Positions 42,261 to 54,091 of a DNA stretch of 64,000 bases are shown here, piece after piece. The notes beneath the pieces are model-generated. The model was not told the DNA's origin and made no database searches. It saw only the letters and a list, made by a program, of their open reading frames with translations. Made by a program: the position numbers and the translations under genes. The stretch is from Uranotaenia lowii (lineage: Eukaryota; Arthropoda; Insecta; Diptera; Culicidae). The stretch lies in contig NC_073693.1 in the NCBI RefSeq assembly GCF_029784155.1, positions 187,385,802-187,449,801 of the forward strand, given 5' to 3'. Within the stretch, counting starts at the first letter, position 1; the number at the start of each line of letters is the position of its first letter.

Positions 42261-42339
42261 TCAAACAGCGCACAGTGGGGATTTTTGAGCCAAAAAAGGT
42301 ACCCAAGAACGCCTTGCATGAAAAAACAACCATTCTTTA

Positions 42340-43745
42340 TGTAAAAATACACGAGGAATCGAATGGTCTACACCGTTTTCTGATAAAATGACTCTTAACG
42401 TCTCATTTTGCCCGATTTCACCTATTTTTTTGGGTGCAAAGTTATAATTCCGATTGTAGCCATCTACCTTGCAACCAAAAAGTCATACAAACCATACTTA
42501 TTTATGTAAAAATGTCAGCTGAATCGATTGGTGTACTCCACTTTTTGTTTCTACTACGACAAGTGGCTCATTTTGCCTCTTTTCCCCTAAATTTAAGAAT
42601 TTTTTCAAAGAAATGCAGTCAAACAAAGTGTAATCCAACAGTTTTTCACCATGAATGATCATTTTTGGTAGATTTATCCATATTCAAGCTAATCGCGTCA
42701 CTTTTTTGTACTAGAATGAATATAAATGGCTAAATATACCCAACCTCCCCTAGCTTTTTTAAATTTATGCATAAATTTCACTGTAACAATCGAGCGATTC
42801 ACATGCCAAATGCAAAAACCAAGTGATTTAGCGTAAAATTTGTCGCTGAATCGAGTGGTGTACACCGCTTAGTGCTCAGCTTACGAGAATGGCCGCAATC
42901 ACCCCGATTTCTCCTAAAATCGAGCGATATGTGGAAAAAAATCATTATAACAAATGACAATGAATCATAAAATGCACAAAAATCATTGAAACAGGTGTAA
43001 AACTTTTTGCTGAATCGAATGATGAACACCGCTTAGCGTTCAGTTGACGAGAAGAGCCTCAATCACCCCGATTTCCCCTAAATTCATTAAATTTCTTTTA
43101 AAAATACATTGTTGCAAACGAGAATTTAATTTAACAGATACAAAAAACATTGAATCGGGTGTAAAACTTATTGCTGAATCAAATGATGTACACCGCTAAG
43201 CGTGAAGTTGACGAGAAGAGTCACAACCACCCCAATTTCCCCTAAATTTATGCAGTTTCTTGAAAAAAACATTGTAACAAACGAAAATGCAAATGAACAT
43301 ATGAGAAAAATATTGAATCAGGTGGATAACTTATCGCTGAATCGAATGAAGAACACCGCTTAGCACTGAGCTGACAAGAAAAGTCTCATTTTCCCCAATT
43401 TATCTTAAATTCATTCATAAACCATGAACCAAAAAATCTTAGTAACAAAAGAGAAAGCATCGGAAAAAGGTACAATAACATTAAATCATATGTGAAACTA
43501 ACTGTTGAATAAAATAATGGACACCGCTTAAATTCTGTTGATGAATAAAGTCCTATTTGACTCAATTTCCCCTAAATACTTGCAATTTAAGAAAAAAAAT
43601 CTTGTAACTTTCGAGAATGCATCAGAAAGTGCATAGAAATAACTGAACCATGTGAAAAACTAATTGTTGAACAGAAAGATGTACACTGCTAAACGTTAAG
43701 ATGAAGAAAAAAGCCTGGATCATCCCCTTTTCCCCTAAATTTGAA
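42340..43745. repeat. Degenerate array of about eight 180-bp units
   Basis: The phrase tgaatcgaatg-tgtacaccgctta...cgagaagagtc...ccccgatttcccctaaat recurs near 42360, 42520, 42850, 43010, 43170, 43335, 43510 and 43675. Spacing is roughly 160-180 bp (one interval is about double). The first units are mirrored in the right arm of the palindrome (about 45600 down to 43870); the last ones form its asymmetric centre. Confidence 0.75.
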
Positions 43746-44099
43746 AAATATTTGGTTGAATTGATAATTGATATTGGTTTAAACATGATGAGGCTCTTCT
43801 CATTGATTCGACAGTAATACTCAAGTTCATTCGTTTATTACAATTTTTTCTCGAAGAAATTATATGAATTTAAGGGAAATTGGGGTGATTGTGACTCTTC
43901 TCGTCAACTTCTCCATAGCGGTGTATATCATTTGATTTAGCAATAAGTTTTACACCCGATTCAATGTTTTATGTATCTGTTAAGTTAAATTCTCGTTTGT
44001 AACAATGTATTTTTCAAAGAAATTTATTGAATTTAGGGGAAATCGGGATGATTGAGGCTCTTCTCGTTAACTGAACGCTAAGCGGTGTAGGGGAACATG

Positions 44100-44942
44100 C
44101 CCTATTATGCGCCACCTAAGCGAATCGCTGATTTGCTATGTATTCCACGTACAAATTGTGTTAAAAATGGGTGTAATCGTTGAAGAAAAGTGTTTTCTAC
44201 AAATTCCTATCATTTTTCATTACTCAATTTGCTATAGTTTCATCAAAAACATGATTTATAAAAACCATTTTCAAAGCCACAGAACAAAACTGTGTTGCGA
44301 ATACGCGCCGCTGTGTATTCAATACGCTCCAAGCAGCCGAACACACCCGAAAGCAGCCGAAGACCGAAAACACACCAATACTCTCAGACACTTTGACTGA
44401 AAAGAAAATCAAAATGGACTAATAGGAATTTAACAAAAAATAAAAAATTGATTTTTTGGGCTGAATTAACGCTTAAAATATGGTTTTAGACTTTTTGTTC
44501 ATTTTCAATGAAAATTGGCCTTTTTGAAAAGTTAATGCTATTTTCAGCCTACTACGATTGGCGCGTTATAAAGAGCGCATGGGCCGTAATAGAACATACC
44601 CATGAAAAGCATACCCAAGCGAGTTCAGTATGATTTTTTAGCATAAAATCATAATTTAGATTCTCCTCTATCGATGTGTCAGAAAATATTGTCTTATTCG
44701 TTTTTCTCTGCTTGGTGACACCTTATTAAAAGTTTTTTAAAATTTAGATCGAAATGAAGAAAAACCTAAATTGTGAAATTATCACGACACAGGGGCATTT
44801 TAAGGAAAAATTCATACTTGCCATGACCAATCACAGCATTTAAAACAAATTGGTAATATATTGCAAGCTTAAAATGTTTCAGATTGTTCAAAACAAGAAT
44901 GGCGCGTACTAGCCACATGGGGCGTTATATGAACTTTTCCCC
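44100..44942. mobile_element. GGGGAA-ended TA MITE in the palindrome's right arm
   Basis: Starts ggggaacatgccctattatg and ends gaacttttcccc, flanked by TA on both sides (44098-44099, 44943-44944). Ignoring it and one TA restores the arm sequence gcggtgta-catcattcgattc, matching the left arm. The related element 61262-63471 shares GGGGA termini, the atgatgcgcc/attatgcgcc phrase and the TA target. The plus-strand frame at 44107-44400 inside it has no recognised domain. Confidence 0.85.
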
Positions 44943-45757
44943 TACATCATTCGATTCAGCAATAAGTTCTACACTTGTTTCAATGATTTTTGTGCATTTT
45001 ATGATGCATTGTCATTTGTTATAATGAATTTTTTTTCCCCATATCGCTCAATTTTAGGAGAAATCGGGGTGATTGCGGCCATTCTCGTAAGCTGAGCACT
45101 AAGCGGTGTGCACCACTCGATTCAGCGATAAATTTTACGCTAAATCACTTGGTTTTTGCATTTGGAATGTGAATCGCTCGATTGTTACAGTGAAATTTAT
45201 GCATAAATTTAAAAAAGCTAGGGGAGGTTGGGGATATTTAACCATTTATATTCATTCTAGTACAAAAAAGTGACGCGATTAGCTTGAATATGAATAAATC
45301 TACCAAAAATGATCATTCATGATGAAAAACTGTTGGATTACACTTTGTTTGACTGCATTTCTTTGAAAAAATTCTTAAATTTAGGGGAAAAGAGGCAAAA
45401 TGAGCCACTTGTCGTAGTAGAAACAAAAAGTGGAGTACACCAATCGATTCAGCTGACATTTTTACATAAATAAGTATGGTTTGTATGATTTTTTGGTTGC
45501 AAGGTAGATGGCTACAATCGGAATTATAACTTTGCACCCAAAAAAATAGGTGAAATCGGGCAAAATGAGACGTTAAGAGTCATTTTATCAGAAAGCGGTG
45601 TAGACCAATCGATTCCTCGTGATTTTTTGCATAAGAAATGATAGTTTACCTAAATTTAGAACAGTTTACGCGATCGTCACAGAAATAGGTACCTTATTTT
45701 GATAAAAAATCCCCACTGTGCAGCGTCTGTCTCGCAGCGAGCGGCTGAATTTATGAA

Positions 45758-46163
45758 ATGCGGCTCCCGCCAGCTAAGTCCAAGATGGCAGCCCCATCGC
45801 GGGATAGGGACTTTAGGCTAACAACCTACTGTTCACGACTTGAAATTGTTACGGAATCCGAAAGAAATGACCGACCTGGAACTTTGGCGACGACTTTTAG
45901 CATGAAAACACGGACACGAATTGGAACTTGGAATGTTTTAACCCTTGCCCAACAAGGCAAACTGGAACAACTTGCTAGAGAGGCTAGCCGCCTCAAGCTT
46001 GAAATTCTGGGACTTAGCGAAGTCCGTTGGCCTAATACTGGAGAACACAAAACACAATCCGAGCAAGTTCTGCTTTACTCTGGCATACGAGGAGAACATG
46101 CTACTCGGGAACGAGGAGTTGGTTTCCTGTTAAGCCCACAGGCCTACGCGGCCCTCATTAGAT
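45758..46163 (+). pseudogene. RTE endonuclease, N-terminal part
   Basis: Begins in the 5' leader (atggcagcc context at about 45784) and reads RTRIGTWNVLTLAQQGKLEQ and KLEILGLSEVRWP (the active-site Glu), ending GVGFLLSPQAYAALIRW. The frame then breaks at 46163; a single-nucleotide deletion there (a missing g before gaacca) would explain the shift into 46164 onward. Nicks target DNA in RTE elements. Confidence 0.85.
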
Positions 46164-48003
46164 GGAACCAATAAACGAAAGAATAATCGTAGCCAGATTT
46201 AGAACACGGGTTAGAACCCTTACAATGGTCCAGTGTTATGCGCCAACTGACGTTGCCGATTTGCAGGAGAAAGAGCAGTTTTACAGTCAACTGAACAGCG
46301 TGGTGGAGAGAATTCCGAAGGGTGACATTCAAATCCATTTGGGCGACTTCAACGCAAAGATTGGCTCCGACAATCAAGACGTTGAGCGCATCATGGGGCG
46401 CCATGGTCTAGGACAGATGAGCGAAAACGGAGAGCTGTTTGTAGAATTTTGTGGCAACAACAACATGGTGATCGGTGGATCGCTCTTCCCCCATCGACCA
46501 GCACATAAGGTCACTTGGATATCTCGAGATGGCCGAACAGAAAATCAAATTGACCACATTTGCATCAGCCGAAAATGGAGATGGAGCCTTTTTGATGTCC
46601 GCAACAAACGAAGCGCAGACATTGCATCTGACCATCATCTCGTCCTTGGCGAGATACGACTGAGAGTTGCACGTGTCCAACGGCGCGAGGAGAAAGTCGG
46701 GTGTCGATACGACGTCCGCCGGTTGGAGAATCCAGAGGTGAAAAGGACATACGTTGAACAGCTAGAATCCCGAGCCTCGGAATTGCCGACAGACGGAACA
46801 GTCGAAGAACAGTGGTGTGGAACCAAGAATGCCTTTATAACGACGAGCCATGGTACTGTCGGTAAAGTTCGTGGAAGAAGAAGTGAATGGATATCGGATG
46901 AAACTTGGAGGATGATCGATGATCCAAGAAGAGCGAAAGTCGGAATTGAGCAGGCATGTACCGGGTCAGCCGAAGCAGCCGCCCACTTACGATATGCGGA
47001 GCTGGAAAAGGCAGTTAAACGAGCTTGTAGACGAGACAAGAGAGCCTGGACAAACTCCCTAGCCGAAGAGGGAGAAAGACACGGCAACAAGCTGGATTCC
47101 GATCCGGACGATCATGTGTGGACCACATCACAACGCTACGAATCACACTGGAACAAATCAACGAATTCCAGGACTCTCTTCTACTGGTTCTACTGGGCTT
47201 TCGAAAAAGCATTCGACCGACTTAACCATGAAAACATCTGGGCGACTCTAAGGCGACGAGGGGTCCCAGAGAAACTAGTCCATCTCATCGAAGCACAATA
47301 CGAGGCATTTTCGTCCAAGGTCTTGCACGATGGTGTCTTGTCCGAACCAATCCCTGTAACTGCTGGAGTGAGACAGGGATGTATTTTATCACCGCTACTA
47401 TTTCTAATCGAAATGGATGAGATTCTGACTGGATTGATCGACTGTGCACCGAACCGAGGATTGCCGTGGAATCCTTCAACAATGGAGCAACTGAACGACC
47501 TTGACCTGGCTGACGATATTGTTTTGCTCGCCCAAACACAACCGGATATGCAGAGCAAACTCGACGACCTCACCGAAAGTTTCAAGGCAGCAGGTCTCAA
47601 AGTCAATGTCGGAAAGACCAAGTCGATGGAGATCAACACAGGAAATCCCTCCAGTTTCATGGTAGCTGGGCAACAAGTTGAGAAAGTGGAGTGCTTCCAG
47701 TATCTTGGTAGCCAGATAACGCCTGATGGTGGTACCAGGAAAGACATCGAAACCCGGATCAGAAAAGCCCGATTTAGCTTTGCGAGTCTCCGAAACATCT
47801 GGTGGTCACGCCAGATCTTTCTACGAACGAAAATCCGAATCTTCAACTCAAACGTCAAATCCGTATTGCTGTACGGGTGCGAAACTTGGTGCACATCAAG
47901 TTTCATCCGCGCTTGGTGGCCTGGTAACTGGATCTCGAATGAGGAACTACATCGCCGGTGTCATCAAAGGGCGCTAGAAATCGAGATTCGGGAACGTAAG
48001 TGA
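46162..48003 (+). pseudogene. RTE endonuclease C-terminus and reverse transcriptase, deleted
   Basis: A long open frame of 613 codons. The endonuclease continues with TMVQCYAPT, HLGDFNAKIG, NQIDHICISRKWRW and SADIASDHHLVLGEI (catalytic His). At about 47090-47190 the N-terminal third of reverse transcriptase, including the PGxDGI block, is missing, and the linker there is read out of frame. It then resumes FEKAFDRLNHENIW, GVRQGCILSPLLF, LADDIVLLAQ (the YADD-type active site) and LLYGCETW. Frame retention across the deletion is fortuitous. It ends at a TGA (48001-48003) that replaces the Trp codon of a K-W-R-W-I-G-H block. Not functional. Confidence 0.9.
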
Positions 48004-48252
48004 AGATGGATTGGTCACACGCTGCGGAAAGATGAAAACGAGATTTGCAGAGAGGCGCTAGATTGGAATCCAGAAGGTCATCGAAGAAGAGGCAGACCCA
48101 GAAACTCGTGGCGGAGAAGCCTAGCCGCTGAAATCCGAACTGTCGACGAGAATCTTGACTGGGACCAGATGAAGACGCTGGCTCCGGATCGTCAACAGTG
48201 GAGGTCTTTTACCACGGCCCTATGCACCGGAGGATCGGCGCGGGATCATTAA
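48004..48252 (+). pseudogene. RTE ORF C-terminal end after nonsense codon
   Basis: In frame with the preceding ORF beyond the TGA: RWIGHTLRKDENEICREALD, RGRPRNSWRRSLAAEIRTVD, RQQWRSFTTALC, ending at TAA just before the taag tail. The function of this tail is not known; it is conserved with the 34600-36343 copy. Confidence 0.85.
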
Positions 48253-48327
48253 GTAAGTAAGTAAGTAACATATTACATTAAAAGGTATCAAAACCTTGTT
48301 TGACTTGTAAAATTCATAACATTTTAT

Positions 48328-48372
48328 AAGATGCCATGGGGTCCGGGTATGTTGGGCGCTGCATTGGAGATA
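48328..48372 (+). mobile_element. Fragment of the tRNA-derived SINE
   Basis: atgccatggggtccgggtat and gcgctgcattggaga match 36679-36715 of the SINE. Only about 45 bp survives; no head or tail. Confidence 0.7.
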
Positions 48373-51248
48373 GAAGGATAAAAAAAATTATTAATGGGAT
48401 TCACTTACTGTACAACTGTGTGACAGAGGCCTCAAAAATGTCCGATTAAAAAGCGTACAATTCACCAGCGATTACTTTGATCCCAAGAATTTTTTTTTTT
48501 GACTTGTAATTACTTTGATTGAATTTTGAATTCCAACGATCATCTTTCTACTAGAAGTATCAGCCTGATATCACCAAAACATTACTCTACAATAAACTAT
48601 TGAAGTTGTCATCAATAAAGTCACATGATTTCATATTAATGCAATGACTATAAAACAAACATTCTAAAAAATAAGTCCAAATTGAAAAATATTTTTTAAA
48701 AACATATAGATTATTTAGAATGATATATTCTTCAAAAAAAAAAATTATGCTTTCATTAGAGTTTAAAAAAACAACACCGCAAAAATTAATTAAATTCAAT
48801 CATAACTCTCTCCTACGTTGAACGATTCTAAGCCACAATGACGGACGGAAAAATGTGACATCACCATGAAGGGTCCCCAAGCAAATGAAACCATGTGTGC
48901 TTGTATGAGCGAGATAAACTTTTAATGCTGTGGTGTAGCTTGAAGGATGTGGTCAACAATCAGATGACGGTCGACTCCAGTAGTGCTCCGTTTCCGCGGT
49001 ACGTTCCGAATCCGAGCAATTTGCAGTTCCAGCAGAGCAGCTTCCAGCAACTGGCCGTTTCCTGTTGGGCAGCTAGATACATATACCTAACGTAACCTAA
49101 AACCGGGCGAATTGAAAATATTTGCAACAATTGCACACAATTGTAGAACGAACACAAACAAGAATCGCTCGGATGAATCAACATAAAAGAGGCAGTCTGA
49201 TACGGATGTTCCGAATCTGTGACTGATGTTTGGTCATACTATATTTAGGACCCTTGTCCAGTTGTTGGAATTTACAGTTGAAAAACAGCACTTGGATGGG
49301 TGGTATTGTAAAAGACGTTGAATGAAGTTGAGATGTGTTCCCCTTACCCATAGGCCATTTTGAACTGATATTATTTATGTGAGCTTAGTACCGATTTCGA
49401 TATTTGGCTCAGCAGCATGTGTATTCAATAGAAACAGCAAATTCCGGATGCAGAATCTGAATATTCAGGCTTAGATTTAGAATCCAGATTCAGAAAATTA
49501 ATTGAAAATTAAAATTCAAAATACAGATACCTACTATTTTTTTATCGATTTGACAACGCATTCACACTTTAATTTGTATTAAAAAAAACTAAACAGCATT
49601 ATACTTAGTACGCATTGATGTTTTGCGATGGTCAGACTCGAAAATCCCTTCGGAAAACATACCTCGTAAGCCAGCAATGTGTGGCAAATATCTGGGTTTC
49701 AAACCACCGACCGGGGCGGATAACCAACTTCCTACAATGGCTGGTTTTGAGAACTGCCACTAATCTGCATTCCAATAATGTGGATTACTATAGCGCTTAA
49801 AGCGGAAGTTACTGGTCTACCCACACGCCGGTTCCGCCGCTCGGAATAACAATCAATTCATTTCCTCGTATTCAGATATTTTCTAGCTAGGCTTTCCTGA
49901 ACTCTGGAGCATCTTCTATGAGCTTATTGCATCTTCATATTTCCACATCACATACGTTGTACAAGTTGATATGTTCGAACTTTTTCCAAAAGTAAACCTA
50001 TAAAGAAAATATGACCAGGAACGCATCTATGCGATGAATTTCAATACAAAAAAGCAAACATAAATATTAGGTTTAAAGTTCCATACAACTCTAATTTTGA
50101 TTGCTTTTTGTATTTAAAATTTCTTTGAAAATGTATATATATATATATTTTACCCCTAAATGTATGGAGCATAATTATGCTTTTAATATTTCATTTGAGC
50201 AAAACAAAAATAGGGAATGGTGTTTAAAGTAATCCCGAAACGTGTACTTCTTACCACAGTAAGTATTTTAGGTTTAACGAAAAGGAACCTCTTGGAGAAT
50301 AATAAAAATTATTCAAAAGTTATCAATTTTCCTCGAGTTAATGATATCTGTGTAAAGTCAAACATCGCCGTATCGTAATTCATGATTATAAATAAAAACA
50401 GAACGTGAGCATAATTCTTCACTAGTGCATAAATGTTCAAACATTTACTGGAAACCGCAGGTTTGTAGTCGTTTTAAATAAATCATCATCAATAATGGTG
50501 CATTTGGGAGGAAACATTATTAACAATTTTCATTCTGCGAACACTAATGGCTTATGGCAAGTTCTGGCACTGGCATGGGAGCAATTCGACAAAACGCATT
50601 GTGCAGTATGCTGGCTTCTGCTAATTGCAATGTCACGAGCCCGTGCCATTTATTATTTCTGTCCTGAAACAACAGGGGACATCACTTTTAAAACAGAGCT
50701 AGGATAGAAATATATGAGAGTATCAAAGTTATAAAAAATTAAATCATATGTACAATTTTTCTTAACTTCATTTACGTTGTGATCAAATTATCACTGGAAA
50801 GCTACAAAAATGACCCAGAGCTCAATTTTCATCGACTATAAATATTTATCAGCTGATCGGAACTACACACATATCGTATTTTGCAACTCGATGTTTTGAA
50901 ATATTTTGTTAAAAAATTGCTGCCATGAAACTTGGTCGAAACCAAGCATTTCACTCATACTTCCTTAGATAAATTCTGATTCCCTCAAAGTCTGATGCCA
51001 TATTTTCAAAGCAATCGTAAACTCATCATTTTTTTAACAAAATGTTTTTTAAAATGTATGTTATGGTTTACTTGATTCCTGATTGCTTAGCTTAAAATTA
51101 TTTAAATTTACCCAATAGTATTTATCAAATACTTGCATAATTAAAATGACTTAAAAAGTGCTTTTATCTAAAAATAAGAAAATTGCGCCTATAAGTATGC
51201 AATGACTATGGGATAATAGGCTTATTTTCAAGAATTCTTTTTGTCTTA
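48373..51248. other. Spacer without recognisable gene
   Basis: AT-rich. Contains an (at)n run at about 50130-50148 and, next to it at about 50150, the inverted phrase ttttacccctaaatgtatgg of the TACCGT MITE family. ORFs at 48895-49095, 49615-49800 and 50495-50707 have no recognised domain. Confidence 0.4.
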
Positions 51249-51254
51249 TACCTA

Positions 51255-51512
51255 TGGGGGTTTCCGCCCGAAGAGGGATTCGGTTTCACGGGATAGAAAA
51301 GATACGTGTTCACTATATAATGGTCACTTTATTACTGCATGCGTGTGTTTGGTTCGAGAAGGTTCTCGATTGGACTGACTGATGGAATGTTCGGGAACTA
51401 GTTTGTTGTGTTAGTGTTGAGCTGATGATGATGAATGACGGTGAATGATGATGGAATGGTAATGATGGTGATGAAATGATGATGTGAGGGTAAGATGGTT
51501 TACGTCGCCACA
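51255..51512 (-). repeat. 3' LTR of the CsRn1-like element
   Basis: On the plus strand reads tgggggtttccgcccgaaga to gtttacgtcgccaca. Appears identical to 55373-55630. It is followed at 51513-51523 by atactcccccc, the complement of the polypurine tract. Confidence 0.92.
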
Positions 51513-51523
51513 ATACTCCCCCC

Positions 51524-54091
51524 TTAATTTACGCAATAGGGACGAGTAAATCGAACTTGTCTTCCTGACCTGGTTCGGTACTTGGGTTGTTCCTGTTCGT
51601 CCTTAGCATCAGATGATCTTTCACCGGGATCGGGTGGTTTCACTGTTGGTTCATTGGCTTGCATGTGTGCAGCTTTTAAACGGTCGATAGAAATTGGCTG
51701 CTTTCGACCATTGATGTCCACGATGAAAACTTTCTTCTTTCGGCGCAACACTTTGAATGGTCCATCGTAAGGCGGTGTTAGTGGCTGTTTGATAACTCCA
51801 ACTCGGACAAATACGTGGGTACATGTGGCCATTTCCTTTTGAATGAAGGTCGCTTGTTTCGAATGGTTGCTTGTTGGCGTTGGTCGCAATTTTGCCATAG
51901 TCGCTTTCAAGTCGGCAACATATTCGGAGGATGGCGGTTTGCTTGAGCATGATGCGAAAAATTCTCCTGGAAGACGAAGAGATGTGCCATAAGTAAGCTC
52001 AGCGCTCGATGCTTCGATATTTTCCTTCAGCGATGTCCGCATGCCGAGAAGGACGATGGGCAACGATTCAGTCCAGCGGGGATTCTGATGACACATGATG
52101 GCGGCTTTGAGCTGGCGGTGTGTACGCTCAATCTGTCCGTTAGCCTGCGGGTGGTACGGTGTCGTCCTCAGATGAGTGATGCCCAAAAGCTTCGTTAATT
52201 CACGAAACAGCTCGGATTCGAATTGACGACCAAGATCCGTAGTAACGTTCACTGGGACGCCGAATCGTGCGATCCAGCCAGCGACAAAGGCTCGGGCGAT
52301 CGTGTGTGCCGTCATGTTAGGGATGGGAATTATTTCTGGCCAACGAGAAAATTTATCGATAAGGGTTAAGCAATATACGTACCCTTCTGATGGCGGTAAT
52401 GGTCCAATGATGTCCATGTGGATGTGGGCAAATCTCTCGTTTGGCGTTGTGATTTGCACAAACGGTGCTTTGTTGTGTCGGTGAATTTTCGCTCGTTGAC
52501 ATGGAATGCAGTTGGTGGTGAAATTCTTGCAGTCTCGACGCAGTGAAGGCCATACGAAACGATCAGAGATAAGACGAGTTGTCGCACGAATTCCAGGATG
52601 TGAAACGTTGTGGAATTTTCTCATGATCGCATCGCGAAACTGCTTCGGCACGAATGGACGGATGGCATCAGTTGACACGTCGCAATAGATAGGCGCAGAC
52701 AAGAACGGGGACTTGAGCGCTTTTAGCCTGATGGTTGTGTTGGGTGGAGGATTTTCCAGGTACAGCTTCAGCTCGGGATCAGTTTTCTGCTCGAGGGCCA
52801 AATGATCGCAATCGATTGTATCGTTGGTGATTGACTCGATACGGCTCAACATGTCAGCAACTTTGTTTGCTTCGCCGGGGACATGTCGAATGTCGGTTGT
52901 ATATTCGCTGATGAAGCTTAGGTGGCGTTGTTGAGTTGGACTAGCACGTTCTGGGCGCTGATGGAAAGCTGTAGTGAGAGGCTTATGATATGTGTATACG
53001 CAGAAATCACGAGCGATGAGCATATCCTTAAAATGCTTTATCGCTTCGTAGATTGCGAATAGTTCTCGGTCATACGTGCTAGCTTTCCTTTTGCTGTCAC
53101 TAAATTTCCTGGAGAAAAAACCTAGTGGTTGTCGACCATTTTCGGTGATTTGATGAAGAACTGCCCCAATAGCTGTGCCAGAGGCATCCACTTCCAGGGC
53201 TAGTTTTGCTTCAGGTGCAGGATGTTCTAGAAGGACGGCATTTGCTAGGTCCTGTTTGCATTTTTCGAATGCTTGGTTGGTTGTTTCGCTCCACTGCAAA
53301 ACGGTGTTGTCGTTCCTTATGTTTCCGCAGATCATCGATTGTAAGATCTGTTGATCGACGGTGGCGTGGGGAATGAAACGTCGATAAAAATTGATGGTGC
53401 CAAGAAATCGCTTGAGCTGTTTTGCTACGGTCGGACGTGGGAAATTCAAGACAGCATCAACCTTTTTATGACTGGGTTCGATGCCATCTTTGGTGATCAA
53501 ATGACCAAGAAATTCGACGACCGGTTGTCCAATTTGGCACTTGCTTGGGTTGATAATGAGACCGTTTTCCCGGAGTCGCTGGAAGACGGTGCGCAGGTGC
53601 AGCTTGTGTTCGTCTTCGGTGGTGGATGCTATGCACAAATCGTCCACATACGGGAATACGAAGTCCAGATCTCCGAGGATTTCGTGCAAATGACGCTGTA
53701 GAGTTTGACCGGCGTTCCGTAGGCCAAACGTCGTGTATTTAAATTCGAACAATCCAAAGGGCGTGGTGATTGCGGTCTTGGGAATGTCCTCAGGTGCCAC
53801 AGGAATTTGGTGGTATGCTCGTTGTAAATCGATGCACGAAAAAATGGACTTACCGTGCAAAATTGTTGAGAAGTCCTGGATGTGAGGTATTGGATACCGA
53901 TCTGGGACTGTGATCGCATTAAGATTGCGGTAGTCACCACAAGGTCTCCATTTTCCGTTCGGCTTCTTCACTAGATGCAATGGACTGGCCCAGCAGCTTT
54001 TCGAGAGTTGACAAATGCCTTGTTCCATGAGGAATTTAAATTCCGCTTTGGCTTCGTTCAATTTGTTGATGGGCAAACGGCGGGGCGACAA
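51524..54091 (-). CDS. CsRn1-like Pol: reverse transcriptase, RNase H, integrase
   Basis: An 855-codon open frame. Reverse transcriptase: [17 protein letters not shown] (42-58), catalytic D88 in [16 protein letters not shown] (122-127) and YVDD (148-151). RNase [13 protein letters not shown] (299-310), [13 protein letters not shown] and a TYHKPL box where the usual TDHKPL Asp is Tyr368. Integrase: zinc finger H494, H498, C528, C531; core D560, D619, E655 (D-58-D-35-E) in [22 protein letters not shown] and [15 protein letters not shown]-terminal TRSGRQVRF. The upstream protease lies in another frame; a 34-bp overlap with it (54058-54091) suggests either programmed shifting or damage. No stop within Pol. 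Confidence 0.92.
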   Translation of the reverse strand: MSPRRLPINKLNEAKAEFKFLMEQGICQLSKSCWASPLHLVKKPNGKWRPCGDYRNLNAITVPDRYPIPHIQDFSTILHGKSIFSCIDLQRAYHQIPVAPEDIPKTAITTPFGLFEFKYTTFGLRNAGQTLQRHLHEILGDLDFVFPYVDDLCIASTTEDEHKLHLRTVFQRLRENGLIINPSKCQIGQPVVEFLGHLITKDGIEPSHKKVDAVLNFPRPTVAKQLKRFLGTINFYRRFIPHATVDQQILQSMICGNIRNDNTVLQWSETTNQAFEKCKQDLANAVLLEHPAPEAKLALEVDASGTAIGAVLHQITENGRQPLGFFSRKFSDSKRKASTYDRELFAIYEAIKHFKDMLIARDFCVYTYHKPLTTAFHQRPERASPTQQRHLSFISEYTTDIRHVPGEANKVADMLSRIESITNDTIDCDHLALEQKTDPELKLYLENPPPNTTIRLKALKSPFLSAPIYCDVSTDAIRPFVPKQFRDAIMRKFHNVSHPGIRATTRLISDRFVWPSLRRDCKNFTTNCIPCQRAKIHRHNKAPFVQITTPNERFAHIHMDIIGPLPPSEGYVYCLTLIDKFSRWPEIIPIPNMTAHTIARAFVAGWIARFGVPVNVTTDLGRQFESELFRELTKLLGITHLRTTPYHPQANGQIERTHRQLKAAIMCHQNPRWTESLPIVLLGMRTSLKENIEASSAELTYGTSLRLPGEFFASCSSKPPSSEYVADLKATMAKLRPTPTSNHSKQATFIQKEMATCTHVFVRVGVIKQPLTPPYDGPFKVLRRKKKVFIVDINGRKQPISIDRLKAAHMQANEPTVKPPDPGERSSDAKDEQEQPKYRTRSGRQVRFTRPYCVN

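Larger units (their letters stand above)
42271..45720. mobile_element. Palindromic element with Transib-like ends (CACAGTG, 5-bp TSD)
   Basis: The ends are inverted repeats: cacagtggggattttt at 42271 and its exact complement ending at 45720, with homology continuing about 33 bp (about 29 of 33 positions). The TSD is cagcg at 42266-42270 and 45721-45725. CACAGTG termini plus a 5-bp CNNNG target duplication are characteristic of Transib transposons and match the V(D)J heptamer. The arms extend about 1 kb (42271 to about 43270 against 45720 to about 43850). They encode a near-identical chance ORF on both strands (42434-42658, 45313-45537). No transposase frame. Inserted in the 5' UTR of the RTE element. 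Confidence 0.8.
42009..48266 (+). mobile_element. RTE-type non-LTR retrotransposon, full-length ends but defective
   Basis: Bounded by the perfect 12-bp TSD aacatattacat (41997-42008 and 48267-48278) with a (taag)n 3' tail at 48249-48266, typical of simple-repeat-tailed RTE-like elements. The 5' UTR (42009-42270 and 45721-45757) is split by a 3.45-kb Transib-like element. The endonuclease-reverse transcriptase ORF follows at 45758-48252, with a 1-nt deletion, an internal deletion in reverse transcriptase and a nonsense codon. Without the insertion the copy is about 2.8 kb. Confidence 0.92.

Noticed and set aside
42434..42658. Conserved 74-aa ORF also found on the opposite strand at 45313-45537
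   Set aside because: The conservation is DNA-level symmetry of the palindrome; no start context, domain or codon signature.
44107..44400. 97-aa plus-strand ORF inside the GGGGAA MITE
   Set aside because: Lies wholly in a non-coding MITE; no homology recognised.
51313..51513. 66-aa ORF duplicated at 55431-55631
   Set aside because: Both lie inside the identical LTRs; low-complexity His/Ser-rich translation of gat/gaa-type repeats.
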